From positions 1 to 64,000 of the forward strand of contig JBPOHD010000001.1 in assembly GCA_052035955.1 (NCBI GenBank): a stretch of DNA of 64,000 nucleotides, given 5' to 3'. This document shows, piece by piece, positions 33,790 to 41,655 of this stretch; positions within the stretch are counted from its first letter, which is position 1; each line of letters starts with the position of its first letter. The notes below the pieces were generated by a model. The model made no database searches and had not been told where the DNA came from. It saw only the letters and a list, made by a program, of their open reading frames with translations. This stretch comes from JAEUNJ01 sp052035955. GTDB lineage: Bacteria; Pseudomonadota; Gammaproteobacteria; Burkholderiales; Rhodocyclaceae. The position numbers and the translations under genes were made by a program.

Positions 33790-36700
33790 ATGATCCGGCC
33801 GCCGGTCGGCTGGCGGTCGCTGCCCTTCCGGGTGACCCTGTTCACCGTGGCCATCTTCATCGCCGGCATCTGGTCCCTCGCCTTCCATGCCAGTCGCGTG
33901 TTGCGCGACGACATCGAGCGGCTGGTCGGCGAGCAGCAGTTCTCCACCGCCTCCTACATCGCGGCCGAGGTGGACCAGGGCCTCGGCGACCGCCTGCGGG
34001 CCCTGGAAAAGGTCGCCGGCCTGGGTTCGCGGGCCATGCAGGCCGGGCCCGCCGCCATCCAGTCCCTGATCGACCAGCGGCCGATCCTGCAGGAGATGTT
34101 CAACGGCGGCATCACGGCCTATGGACCCGACGGCACGGCGGTGGCCGACCATCCGCGCGAGACGGGGCGGATCGGCGTCAATTACATGGATTTCGGCACC
34201 ATCGCCGCCGCCCTCAAGGAGGGCCGGGCTACCATCGACCGGCCGGTCATCGGCCGCAAGCTGCTGGTCCCCGTCCTGCGCATGGCGGCGCCGATCCGGG
34301 ACGGCGAGGGCAGGGTGATCGGCGCCCTGGCCGGAGTGATCAACCTGACCAGGCCGAGCTTCCTCGACCGCATCCCGGAGAACCTGCTCAGCAAGGTGGG
34401 TGGCTACGTGGTCCTGATCTCCCCCCAGCATCGCGTCGTGGTCACCGCCTCCGAGAAGAGCCGCATCATGGAGTCCCTTCCGCCGCCCGGCGCCCACCCC
34501 GGCCTGGACCGGTTCCTGGACGGCTACCAGGGCTCCCAGCGGATGACCAACTACCGCGGCGTGGAAGTGCTCGCCTCGGCCCGGCACGTGCCCGTCGCCG
34601 GCTGGGTGGTCACCCTGGCCATGCCGACCAGCGAGGCCTTCGCGCCGATCTTCGCCATGCAGCGGCGCCTGCTCCTCGCCACCGTCCTGCTGAGCGTGCT
34701 CGCCGCGGCCCTGATCGGCTGGATGCTGCGCCGGCAACTGGCACCCATGGCGGTGGCCGCCCGCACCCTGGCCGAGCGCGCCAGGTCCGGCGGGGCGCCG
34801 GAACCCCTGCCGATCGTCCGGCAGGACGAGATCGGCCAGCTGATCGGCGGCTTCAACGGGGTGCTGCAGGCGCTCGACCAGCGGGAAATCGCCCTGCTGA
34901 AGTTCTCCCAGGCGGTGGAGCAGAGTCCGGGCAGCATCGTCATCACCAACCTGCTGCCGGAAATCGAGTACGTCAATGCGTCCTTCGTGCGCAACACGGG
35001 CTATGCCCGCGACGAGGTGGCGGGCTGCAACCCCCGCATCCTCCAGTCGGGCCGCACGCCGCCGGAGACCTACGTCGCCATGTGGGACGCCCTCTCCCGG
35101 GGCCAGCCATGGAAAGGGGAGTTCATCAACCGGCGCAAGGACGGCAGCGAATACGTCGAGCTCGCCATCGTCAGTCCCCTGCGCCAGGCCGACGGCAGCA
35201 TCACCCATTACGTGGCGGTCAAGGAGGACATCACCGAACAGAAGCGGCTGGGCGAGGAGCTCGACCGCCACCGGCACCACCTGGAGGGCCTGGTGGACCA
35301 GCGCACCGCGGAGCTGAACGCGGCGCGCCAGCAGGCGGAGGCGGCGAACCAGGCGAAGAGCGCCTTCCTGGCCAACATGAGCCACGAGATCCGGACGCCC
35401 CTGAACGCCATCATCGGCCTTGCCCACATCCTGCACCGGACCGGCGCCACGGCCGAGCAGGCGGAGCGCCTGGACAAGATCGAGGGGGCCGGCCGGCACC
35501 TGCTCTCCATCATCAACGACATCCTCGACCTGTCGAAGATCGAGGCCGGGCGGATGCAGCTCGACAGCGCCGACTTCCACCTCTCCGCCATCCTCGACAA
35601 CGTGGCCTCGATCATCGGCGAGGCGGCGCGCGGCAAGGGGCTGCGCGTCGGCATCGACCGGGACGCCGTGCCCCTGTGGCTGCGCGGCGACGCGACCCGC
35701 CTGCGCCAGGCCCTGCTGAACTATGCCGGCAATGCCGTCAAGTTCACCGAGCGGGGTTCCATCGCGTTGCGCGCCAGGCTTCTGGAGGAGGACGCGGACG
35801 GCCTGCGGGTACGCTTCGAGGTCGAGGACACCGGGATAGGATTGTCGCCCGCGCAGCGCGCCCGGCTGTTCCAGGCCTTCGAGCAGGCCGACGCCTCGAC
35901 GACCCGCCATTACGGCGGTACCGGGCTGGGTCTGGCGATCACCCGGCGCCTGGCCCAGCTCATGGACGGCGAGGTCGGCGTCGAAGGCGCGCCCGGCGGT
36001 GGCAGCATCTTCTGGCTGACCGCCCGGCTGCAGCGGGGCCACGGCGTCATGCCGAAGGAGACGGATGCCGCGCAGGCCGATGCCGAGGCCCTGCTGCGCG
36101 CCCGCTACAGCGCCACGCGCCTGTTGCTCGTCGAAGACAATGTCATCAATCGGGAAGTGGCCCTCGAACTGCTGCATGGCGCCGGATTGACGGTCGATAC
36201 GGCGGCCGACGGCCGCGAGGCCCTGGACAAGGCGGTTGGTCGGCCCTACGACCTGATCCTGATGGACATGCAGATGCCGGTCATGGACGGCCTGGAGGCC
36301 ACCCGCGCCATCCGGGCCCTGCCCGGCCGTCAGGCCGTCCCCATCCTGGCCCTGACGGCCAATGCCTTCGGGGAGGATTCCCGCGCCTGCGCGGCCGCCG
36401 GCATGAACGACTTCCTCGCCAAGCCCGTGGAACCGGACCTGCTCTATGCCATGCTGTTGAAATGGCTGCCGCTCCCGCGGGACGGCGCGTCGCCGGCCGT
36501 CGATGCGCCCCCCGGACCGCCCGTCGAACCGCCCGTCCCGCCGGCGCTTCGTCCGGCGGCGCCGGCAGCCGCCTCGGCCGCATCCATGCTGGCCCGCCTG
36601 TCCTCGGTACCGGGGCTGGATGTCGTCCGCGGGCTGGCTGCATTGCGGGGTCGCGGAGAGAAATACCTGGATCTGCTGGCGCGTTTCGTCCGCGAGCACG

Positions 36701-36966
36701 GCGACGACGAATCCCGGGTGGCGGCCAGCCTGGCCGCCGGCGACCGCGTTGCCGCCGCGCACCTGGCCCACGCCCTCAAGGGTGCCGCCGGGACCCTGGG
36801 GGCGGATGCGGTGGCCGAGGCCGCGCGCCACCTGGAAGGGCTGCTGGGCGACGGGAGCGGCGCCACGGCCGCCGGGGCGGCCCCGGCGGCCGCGGCGGTC
36901 GGCCGGGAACTGGCAGCCCTGGCGGCGACCCTCGCCGACTGCGTCAGGGATTCGCCAGGGCGATGA
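33790..36966 (+). CDS. Hybrid sensor histidine kinase (Cache-HAMP-PAS-HK-REC-Hpt)
   Basis: 1058 residues. Membrane helix ~16-34; extracellular Cache-type sensor ~40-290; second helix ~293-315; HAMP; PAS at ~370-485 (GYARDEVAGCNPRILQSGR). HisKA with the phospho-His in NMSHEIRTPLNAIIG (~residue 531); ATPase ~615-750; receiver ~776-893 (LLLVEDN, LILMDMQMPVMDG); C-terminal Hpt with HALKG (~990). The phosphorelay output is not encoded next to it. Closely related in its PAS/HK part to the kinase at 51767. Its 3' end overlaps convergent draG by 23 nt. Confidence 0.93.
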   Translation: MIRPPVGWRSLPFRVTLFTVAIFIAGIWSLAFHASRVLRDDIERLVGEQQFSTASYIAAEVDQGLGDRLRALEKVAGLGSRAMQAGPAAIQSLIDQRPILQEMFNGGITAYGPDGTAVADHPRETGRIGVNYMDFGTIAAALKEGRATIDRPVIGRKLLVPVLRMAAPIRDGEGRVIGALAGVINLTRPSFLDRIPENLLSKVGGYVVLISPQHRVVVTASEKSRIMESLPPPGAHPGLDRFLDGYQGSQRMTNYRGVEVLASARHVPVAGWVVTLAMPTSEAFAPIFAMQRRLLLATVLLSVLAAALIGWMLRRQLAPMAVAARTLAERARSGGAPEPLPIVRQDEIGQLIGGFNGVLQALDQREIALLKFSQAVEQSPGSIVITNLLPEIEYVNASFVRNTGYARDEVAGCNPRILQSGRTPPETYVAMWDALSRGQPWKGEFINRRKDGSEYVELAIVSPLRQADGSITHYVAVKEDITEQKRLGEELDRHRHHLEGLVDQRTAELNAARQQAEAANQAKSAFLANMSHEIRTPLNAIIGLAHILHRTGATAEQAERLDKIEGAGRHLLSIINDILDLSKIEAGRMQLDSADFHLSAILDNVASIIGEAARGKGLRVGIDRDAVPLWLRGDATRLRQALLNYAGNAVKFTERGSIALRARLLEEDADGLRVRFEVEDTGIGLSPAQRARLFQAFEQADASTTRHYGGTGLGLAITRRLAQLMDGEVGVEGAPGGGSIFWLTARLQRGHGVMPKETDAAQADAEALLRARYSATRLLLVEDNVINREVALELLHGAGLTVDTAADGREALDKAVGRPYDLILMDMQMPVMDGLEATRAIRALPGRQAVPILALTANAFGEDSRACAAAGMNDFLAKPVEPDLLYAMLLKWLPLPRDGASPAVDAPPGPPVEPPVPPALRPAAPAAASAASMLARLSSVPGLDVVRGLAALRGRGEKYLDLLARFVREHGDDESRVAASLAAGDRVAAAHLAHALKGAAGTLGADAVAEAARHLEGLLGDGSGATAAGAAPAAAAVGRELAALAATLADCVRDSPGR

Positions 36967-37846
36967 GCCGTTCCGCCTGGTCGGCGCAGGCCGAGCGGGC
37001 CGACGGCGCCAGGGCCTTCAGCCAGCGGGCCGGAATCGCTTCCTCGCCGTAGCGGGCACCGGCCAGCATCCCCGTGATCGCGCCCGTGGTATCGGCATCG
37101 CCTCCCCGGTTCACCACGTCCACCAGGCAGTCGGCGAAGCTGCCGCTGCCGAAGAAGGCCTGGAGGACGGCGACCATGGTGTCGACCACGTAGCCGCTGG
37201 GATTCTCCTTGCGCCTGCCGCCGAAGGCGAATTCCGGATGGACCTCCGCCAGGGGCCGGGCGCGTCGCTCCAGCACCTCGGGAGGCGTCCCGCCGTCGAG
37301 GAAGTCCTGGACCATCAGGACCAGGGTGATGGCGGCCGCGTCCGACAGCGCGTTGTTGTGGGTCACGTGGGCCTGCCGGCGCACCGCGTCCGCCACCTCC
37401 TGTTCGGGATGGCCGAAGGTGGCCAGGGCCACCGGCAGCACGCGCATGGCGGCACCGTTGCCGGCGTCATGCTCGCTGACGGCCCGTTCGGGGTTGCCGG
37501 TGCGGCGGAACTCGACCAGCCCGCGGCGCACCGTATTGCCGATATCCACGGGTTTGGCCCGCATCCAGGCGTCGAAGGCGAGGCCGGCGGCGGTCGCGTC
37601 GACCCGGCCGGCGGCCAGGATGGATTCCCCCAGGGCCAGGGACATGGTGGTGTCATCGGTGACCTGGCCGGGCTTGAGGTGCAGCCAGCCGCCCCCCGTG
37701 ATTTCCCGGTGCACCCCGCCCTGGCGGTCGAAGGCGTGGCGGATCTCGTGGGGCGTCATGAATTCCACCGTGGCGCCGAAGGCGTCGCCGATGGCCAGCC
37801 CCAGGTAGGCCCCGCGGGCCCGGGCAAGTTTGTCCGCCGTGCTCAA
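36944..37846 (-). CDS. draG: DraG, ADP-ribosyl-dinitrogenase reductase hydrolase
   Basis: 300 residues. Removes ADP-ribose from NifH Arg102 to reactivate it, using two Mn ions. Family motifs: GLAIGDAFGATVEFM, GQVTDDTTMSLALGES, DAGNGAAMRVLP and VNRGGDADTTGAITGMLAG, carrying the metal-binding Asp residues. The TTG start at 37846 was chosen since TTGA overlaps the nifQ stop, giving coupled translation; no ATG fits. Last gene of the nifB operon. Confidence 0.93.
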   Translation of the reverse strand: MSTADKLARARGAYLGLAIGDAFGATVEFMTPHEIRHAFDRQGGVHREITGGGWLHLKPGQVTDDTTMSLALGESILAAGRVDATAAGLAFDAWMRAKPVDIGNTVRRGLVEFRRTGNPERAVSEHDAGNGAAMRVLPVALATFGHPEQEVADAVRRQAHVTHNNALSDAAAITLVLMVQDFLDGGTPPEVLERRARPLAEVHPEFAFGGRRKENPSGYVVDTMVAVLQAFFGSGSFADCLVDVVNRGGDADTTGAITGMLAGARYGEEAIPARWLKALAPSARSACADQAERLIALANP

Positions 37847-38418
37847 TCTTCCGGCGCGAAGCAGCGGGCGTAGTCCGTGCACTCCCCGCAGGAGGGGGCC
37901 GGGCAGACGTAGATCCCATCCCGCGCGCAATAGTGGCGGTAGATGAACTTCTTCCATTTCATGTCTCCCGTGTTGAGGGAGGCGAGTCCCGGAAAGGCTT
38001 CCGTCATCAGCACCGAAAGCTCGCCCCGGTTGGCCAGGCCCAGGTCCTGCCAGAGGTGGTCCCGGCCGGCGCAGGCCCGGGCGACGACGACGGCCAGCCA
38101 GGCCTCGGCCGGCGACCGGCCCGCCCGGTAGGCGAGGAGCAGTCCGACCAGGTCCTCGTGCTCCGGGATGTCCTCGAGAGGCCGGGAGGGAAGTGCCATC
38201 GGCGGGCCGGGAAAGTGGCTCGGCCAGAGGTCCGCCCAGTCGCCCGCCGACAGGCCCAGGGTGGCGTCGAGCACGCCTTCCCCCAGGCTGCGTCCGGCCA
38301 GCAGGCTGGCCAGCACCGGGCGCAGGGGGTCGGCGGCCACCGCCGCCGGCACCGGCCGCGCCAGCAGGTCGGCGGCCAGGGCCAGCCGATGCACGGGACG
38401 GGGGTGGCCGGGTTCCAC
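37843..38418 (-). CDS. nifQ: NifQ molybdenum delivery protein
   Basis: 191 residues. The C-terminal motif C-x4-C-x2-C-x5-C (CPAPSCGECTDYARC) is the NifQ Fe-S/Mo signature, preceded by KWKKFIYRHYC. Upstream is a helical domain (LANRGELSVLMTEAFPGLAS). It supplies Mo for FeMo-co at the NifEN stage. The start is GTG 38418, 9 nt after the FeSII stop. In the Azotobacter order nifB-fdxN-nifO-nifQ, here with three redox genes inserted before it. Confidence 0.92.
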   Translation of the reverse strand: MEPGHPRPVHRLALAADLLARPVPAAVAADPLRPVLASLLAGRSLGEGVLDATLGLSAGDWADLWPSHFPGPPMALPSRPLEDIPEHEDLVGLLLAYRAGRSPAEAWLAVVVARACAGRDHLWQDLGLANRGELSVLMTEAFPGLASLNTGDMKWKKFIYRHYCARDGIYVCPAPSCGECTDYARCFAPED

Positions 38419-38427
38419 GACGGCGGC

Positions 38428-38787
38428 TCAGCGGCTCGGGTATTCGACGAGGATGTCCTCGTCGCGCAATACCATCTGGCAGGCCAGGCGCCACTCGGTG
38501 GGCGGCAGGTCGTCGATCAGCATCTTCTCGACCTGGGCCTTGGTGATCTTGCCCATCTCGCGCAGGACGTTGATCTCCCGGTCGGTCAGGGCGCCGCCGT
38601 GGATGCGGTTCTTCTCGATGGCATTGACCTTGACCAGGCAGGTGCCGCATTCGCCGTTCTGGCAGCCGAAGTCGATCGGGATATGGTTGTCCTTGGCCAG
38701 CGCCAGGACGGTCTGGGTGTGGCTGCCGGCGACCGCGTAGACGGTCTTGTCCTTGTGCATGGGGCTGGTGAAGGTGATGAGGGCCAT
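38428..38787 (-). CDS. fesII: Shethna-type FeSII [2Fe-2S] protein (oxygen protection)
   Basis: 119 residues with C42-x4-C47-x2-C50 ... C103 (FGCQNGECGTC and LACQ). Length and stretches such as ITFTSPMHKDKTVYAVAG, GALTDREINVLREMG and DDLPPTEWRLACQMV match Azotobacter vinelandii FeSII. Oxidised FeSII locks MoFe and Fe proteins in an inactive but O2-protected complex. A general 2Fe-2S ferredoxin is possible, but the extended middle part is FeSII-like. ATG 38787 has GGAGCAC upstream. Confidence 0.87.
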   Translation of the reverse strand: MALITFTSPMHKDKTVYAVAGSHTQTVLALAKDNHIPIDFGCQNGECGTCLVKVNAIEKNRIHGGALTDREINVLREMGKITKAQVEKMLIDDLPPTEWRLACQMVLRDEDILVEYPSR

Positions 38788-38861
38788 GATGTGCTCCTTG
38801 AAGGGTTGGAAGGTGGGGTCTCTCTGTCGGGGCGGGGTGTCCCGGGAATCCGGCGTTGCGG

Positions 38862-39149
38862 TCAGGCGGGCCGGACCACGATGTCGCCGCCCAGGCACTG
38901 GGCCTGGCAGGCGAGCCGGTGGTGGCGCGGCGCGAAGGTGTCCTTGAGCACCTGGTCCTCGAGGACCGAGGGCTGGGCCAGGTTGTCCTGGCCGGCGACC
39001 ACCTTGGTCAGGCAGGTGCCGCACTCGCCCTCGCGGCAGCCATAGGTGATGCCGGCGCCGACGCGCTCCGACACCTCGATCAGGCGGGTGCCGGCCGGCA
39101 CGGTGACGGTGACGCCGATGTCCTCGAAGGTGACTTTGGCTTTGGGCAT
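38862..39149 (-). CDS. Nif-associated [2Fe-2S] ferredoxin
   Basis: 95 residues with C38-x4-C43-x2-C46 and C81 (YGCREGECGTC, LACQ). Shorter than FeSII and lacking its long middle loop, hence a different partner. 74 nt separate it from fesII. The tandem may come from an old duplication: both share the CxxGECGTCL motif. A likely redox partner of the flavodiiron protein encoded just upstream. Confidence 0.9.
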   Translation of the reverse strand: MPKAKVTFEDIGVTVTVPAGTRLIEVSERVGAGITYGCREGECGTCLTKVVAGQDNLAQPSVLEDQVLKDTFAPRHHRLACQAQCLGGDIVVRPA

Positions 39150-39300
39150 GATGGTTTCCTGTCGTTCAGTGGTGGAAAGGGAAGGGGTTGCGGGGCGGGC
39201 GCCCGAAGGCGCCGGCCGCAGGTCGCCGCCGGAGGACATGGGCGGAGAGGAATGTCCCGTCGTCCCGCGCCCGCATCGGCCCCGCGGGAATACCCGGTTT

Positions 39301-39343
39301 GGCAGTCGGCGCGACGGACGGGATCCGCGTCGCGGACTGCCGG
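39301..39343. repeat. Imperfect dyad between flavodiiron and ferredoxin genes
   Basis: GGCAGTCGGCGCGACGGA and TCCGCGTCGCGGACTGCC form an imperfect hairpin in a 224-bp gap inside the nifB operon. It could act as a weak terminator or an mRNA processing site. Confidence 0.45.
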
Positions 39344-39373
39344 GATGGACGCAAGGCCGGGGCGGATTTCATC

Positions 39374-40663
39374 TCAGGCCGCCTCCGCCAGCAGTTCGTC
39401 CGGGGTCATCAGGCAGGTGGCCAGGCGGCTGCCCAGTTCGTGGCAGCGGGAAAGCTCCTCGGTCGTGGGGGTCAGCTTGAGCTTCAGGCCGTCGTAGGGA
39501 ACGCGGAACTTGAGGCCGCGCAGGCGGTGCTCGATCAGGTCCACCGCCTCGCCGCTCCAGCCGTAGGAGCCGAAGGCGGCGCCGAGCTTGCGCTGGACGT
39601 TCACGGCGGAGAGGGAGGAGAGCAGGTCCCAGATGGGCTTGGCGGCGTCGCCGTTGATGGTGGGACTGCCGAAGGCCATGCCGTCCGCCTCCTCGACCAG
39701 TTCCACGAAGGGGGCCGCATCGCCGCCCTCCAGGTCGTAGAGGGAGACGCGGACCCCGGCCACCGTCTCGGCGCCGGCCGCCACCGCCTCGGCCATGCGC
39801 CGGGTGCTGCCGTAGGCGGAGAGGTAGAAGACCAGCAGGGTCTTCTCGCCGGCCGCCTCGTTGATCAGGCGGCGGCCCGACATCTCCCGGTAGCGCTGTA
39901 CGTAGTCCCGCGGCGCGTGGCGCAGGATCGGCCCGTGGGCCGGGGCGATCATCTCCAGCGCCAGGGGCTCGATCAGGTCCAGGGCCTTCGCCACGTGCTC
40001 CCGGAAGGGGCGCATGATGTGGGCATAGTAGTACTCGAAGGAGAAGCGGAAGTCGCCCACCCGGTCGTTGAACAGGCGCGGGTCGCAGAAATGGCAGCCG
40101 AAGACGTCGCAGGAGAAGAGGATCCGCTCCTCCTGCAGGTAGGTGCATTGGGTGTCGGGCCAGTGCAGGAAGGGCGTGTGCAGGAAGCAGAGGGTACGCC
40201 CGCCCAGGTCCACCCGGTCGCCCGTGTTCACCAGGGTGAAGCCCCTGGGCATGGCGTCGGTGGGCTTGAGCAGCGCCTTCAGCATCAGCGGCGCCTTGAT
40301 CGACAGGTAGACGTGGGCCTGGGGCGCCCGGCGCAGCAATTCCGGCAGGGCGCCGGAGTGGTCGGGTTCCAGGTGGTTGAGGACGATGGCGGTGATCTCG
40401 CCGTAGTCGGCCACCGCCTCCAGGCGCCGGAAGAACTCGCCCGCGAAGGACTCCTTCACCGTGTCGATGACGGCGACGCCGCGGCTGCCGCGCACCGCAT
40501 AGGCGTTGTAGCTGGTGCCGTTGGCCGTGCGCAGGATGATGTCGAAGGAGCGCAGCGCCGGGTCCAGGGCGCCGATCCAATGGACCCCGTCGGCGATCTC
40601 CACCGGTCCTTCGGCGACGCGCTCGGCGAACCGGTCAGGGATGGGCGTCGGCGTCGCTTCCAT
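39374..40663 (-). CDS. fprA: Flavodiiron protein (FprA family)
   Basis: 429 residues. The N-terminal metallo-beta-lactamase-like di-iron domain has NHLEPDHSG (H-x-E-x-D-H ligand set), HTPFLHWPDTQCTYL, FSCDVFGCHF and APAHGPI. The C-terminal flavodoxin domain is FYLSAYGSTRRMAEAVA, FGSPTINGDAAKP and FGSYGWSGEA. It reduces O2 or NO with electrons from ferredoxin/rubredoxin. ATG 40663 or 40702 could be the start; the former overlaps nifO by 29 nt. Placement in a nif operon points to O2 removal for nitrogenase. Confidence 0.9.
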   Translation of the reverse strand: MEATPTPIPDRFAERVAEGPVEIADGVHWIGALDPALRSFDIILRTANGTSYNAYAVRGSRGVAVIDTVKESFAGEFFRRLEAVADYGEITAIVLNHLEPDHSGALPELLRRAPQAHVYLSIKAPLMLKALLKPTDAMPRGFTLVNTGDRVDLGGRTLCFLHTPFLHWPDTQCTYLQEERILFSCDVFGCHFCDPRLFNDRVGDFRFSFEYYYAHIMRPFREHVAKALDLIEPLALEMIAPAHGPILRHAPRDYVQRYREMSGRRLINEAAGEKTLLVFYLSAYGSTRRMAEAVAAGAETVAGVRVSLYDLEGGDAAPFVELVEEADGMAFGSPTINGDAAKPIWDLLSSLSAVNVQRKLGAAFGSYGWSGEAVDLIEHRLRGLKFRVPYDGLKLKLTPTTEELSRCHELGSRLATCLMTPDELLAEAA

Positions 40664-41096
40664 GATGGCCGGGATCGGCGCAGCGGCGGCCGCTGTCGCC
40701 ATGGACGCAGGCTTCCGGATTGCCCTCGACGGGGGCCGCCGCATCGAGGCCCACCCAGGCATCCACCTCCTCGAGGACGAAGCCCACCATGCGGGAGCCG
40801 TCCGCGGCCTGCATCAGGGGACGGCGGATCAGGATGGGGTTGTTCTGCAGCAGGCCCAGGGCGGTGGCCTCGTCCAGCTCCTCCGGCACGATGTCGCCGT
40901 TCTTGACGTCGGGCGCCGCCCGGTTGAACCAGTGGGCGACGGGCCGGTCGCCGAAGAAGGAGAGCAGGCGGCTGCGGCTCCACGGTTCGGCCAGCAGGTT
41001 GCGCGCGTCAACGGTATGGCCGGCCGCGCGCAGCACGGCCTTCTGCTTCAGGTTGCCGCCGCAGCCGGGTTTTTCCCAGAAGGTGATGGTGGTCAT
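40635..41096 (-). CDS. nifO: NifO, ArsC-like nitrogenase-associated protein
   Basis: 153 residues of the arsenate-reductase fold group: TITFWEKPGCGGNLKQKAVL, NLLAEPWSRSRLLSFFG and LLQNNPILIRRPLMQAADG. The Cys of the ArsC site is kept (KPGCGG). The last ~20 residues are His/Ala/Asp-rich and overlap the flavodiiron gene. NifO affects Mo partitioning in Azotobacter. ATG 41096; an upstream in-frame TTG is less likely. Confidence 0.88.
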   Translation of the reverse strand: MTTITFWEKPGCGGNLKQKAVLRAAGHTVDARNLLAEPWSRSRLLSFFGDRPVAHWFNRAAPDVKNGDIVPEELDEATALGLLQNNPILIRRPLMQAADGSRMVGFVLEEVDAWVGLDAAAPVEGNPEACVHGDSGRRCADPGHHGSDADAHP

Positions 41097-41149
41097 GGTG
41101 TCATGCAATCGTGATGAGCGGCACGGGGAGTCCCCGGTGCCCGGTTGGG

Positions 41150-41340
41150 CGCGTCGCCTGCGGCGCGATGTCGGTGGTCGGGAAACCCATCGCGGCGAGT
41201 ACGCCGCTCCTGCAGGGGGTGCGGTGCGGTTCCTGTAGGAGCGCCGCCTGCGGCGCGATGTCGGCGGTCGGGTAACCCATCGCGGCGAGTACGCCGCTCC
41301 TGCAGGGGGTGCCGTGGGGCTCCTGCGGGAACGCCGTCCC
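41150..41340. repeat. Two copies of a 90-bp palindromic repeat between fdxN and nifO
   Basis: Cores CGCGATGTCGGYGGTCGGG start at 41164 and 41254 (period 90 bp), each followed by an identical ATCGCGGCGAGTACGCCGCT. It resembles the 91-bp arrays at 6150 and 7495 in design but not in exact sequence. It occupies nearly the whole 246-bp gap inside the operon; no gene seen. Confidence 0.85.
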
Positions 41341-41342
41341 GG

Positions 41343-41642
41343 TCATGCCGCACCCCCGGTGGTCACCGAGCCGCCGCCGGTGGCGGCCAGGCGCAGCAGT
41401 ACTTCGGGCGGGATGCCGGTCAGCGAGCCGGGCGGGTTCAGGGGCGTGCCCAGTTCGTCGCAGATGGCCCCTTCCACCGGGCAGATGCTGGCGCACTGGG
41501 CGTCGGCGTAGTCCCCTGAGCATTCGGTGCAGCGGTCGGAACTGATCATGTACCAGGGGCTGTCCTCGCTGATGGCGTCGTTGGGACAGACCGTGCGGCA
41601 GGCATCGCAGGCGATGCAGAACTCGGAGATTTGCAGGGCCAT
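41343..41642 (-). CDS. fdxN: FdxN-type 4Fe-4S ferredoxin
   Basis: 99 residues with CIACDACRTVCP (Cys9, 12, 15, 19) and CTECSGDYADAQC...CP (8-residue spacing), so two [4Fe-4S] clusters. The C-terminal ~30 residues are a Gly/Thr/Pro-rich tail. It follows nifB by 13 nt, as in Azotobacter, and is required for NifB-co formation there. Confidence 0.93.
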   Translation of the reverse strand: MALQISEFCIACDACRTVCPNDAISEDSPWYMISSDRCTECSGDYADAQCASICPVEGAICDELGTPLNPPGSLTGIPPEVLLRLAATGGGSVTTGGAA

Positions 41643-41655
41643 GGCATCGTCCTCC

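Noticed and set aside
37843..38418. DraT-like protein next to draG
   Set aside because: Position suggests DraT, but the C-x4-C-x2-C-x5-C ending and length fit NifQ; the true DraT is at 18923.
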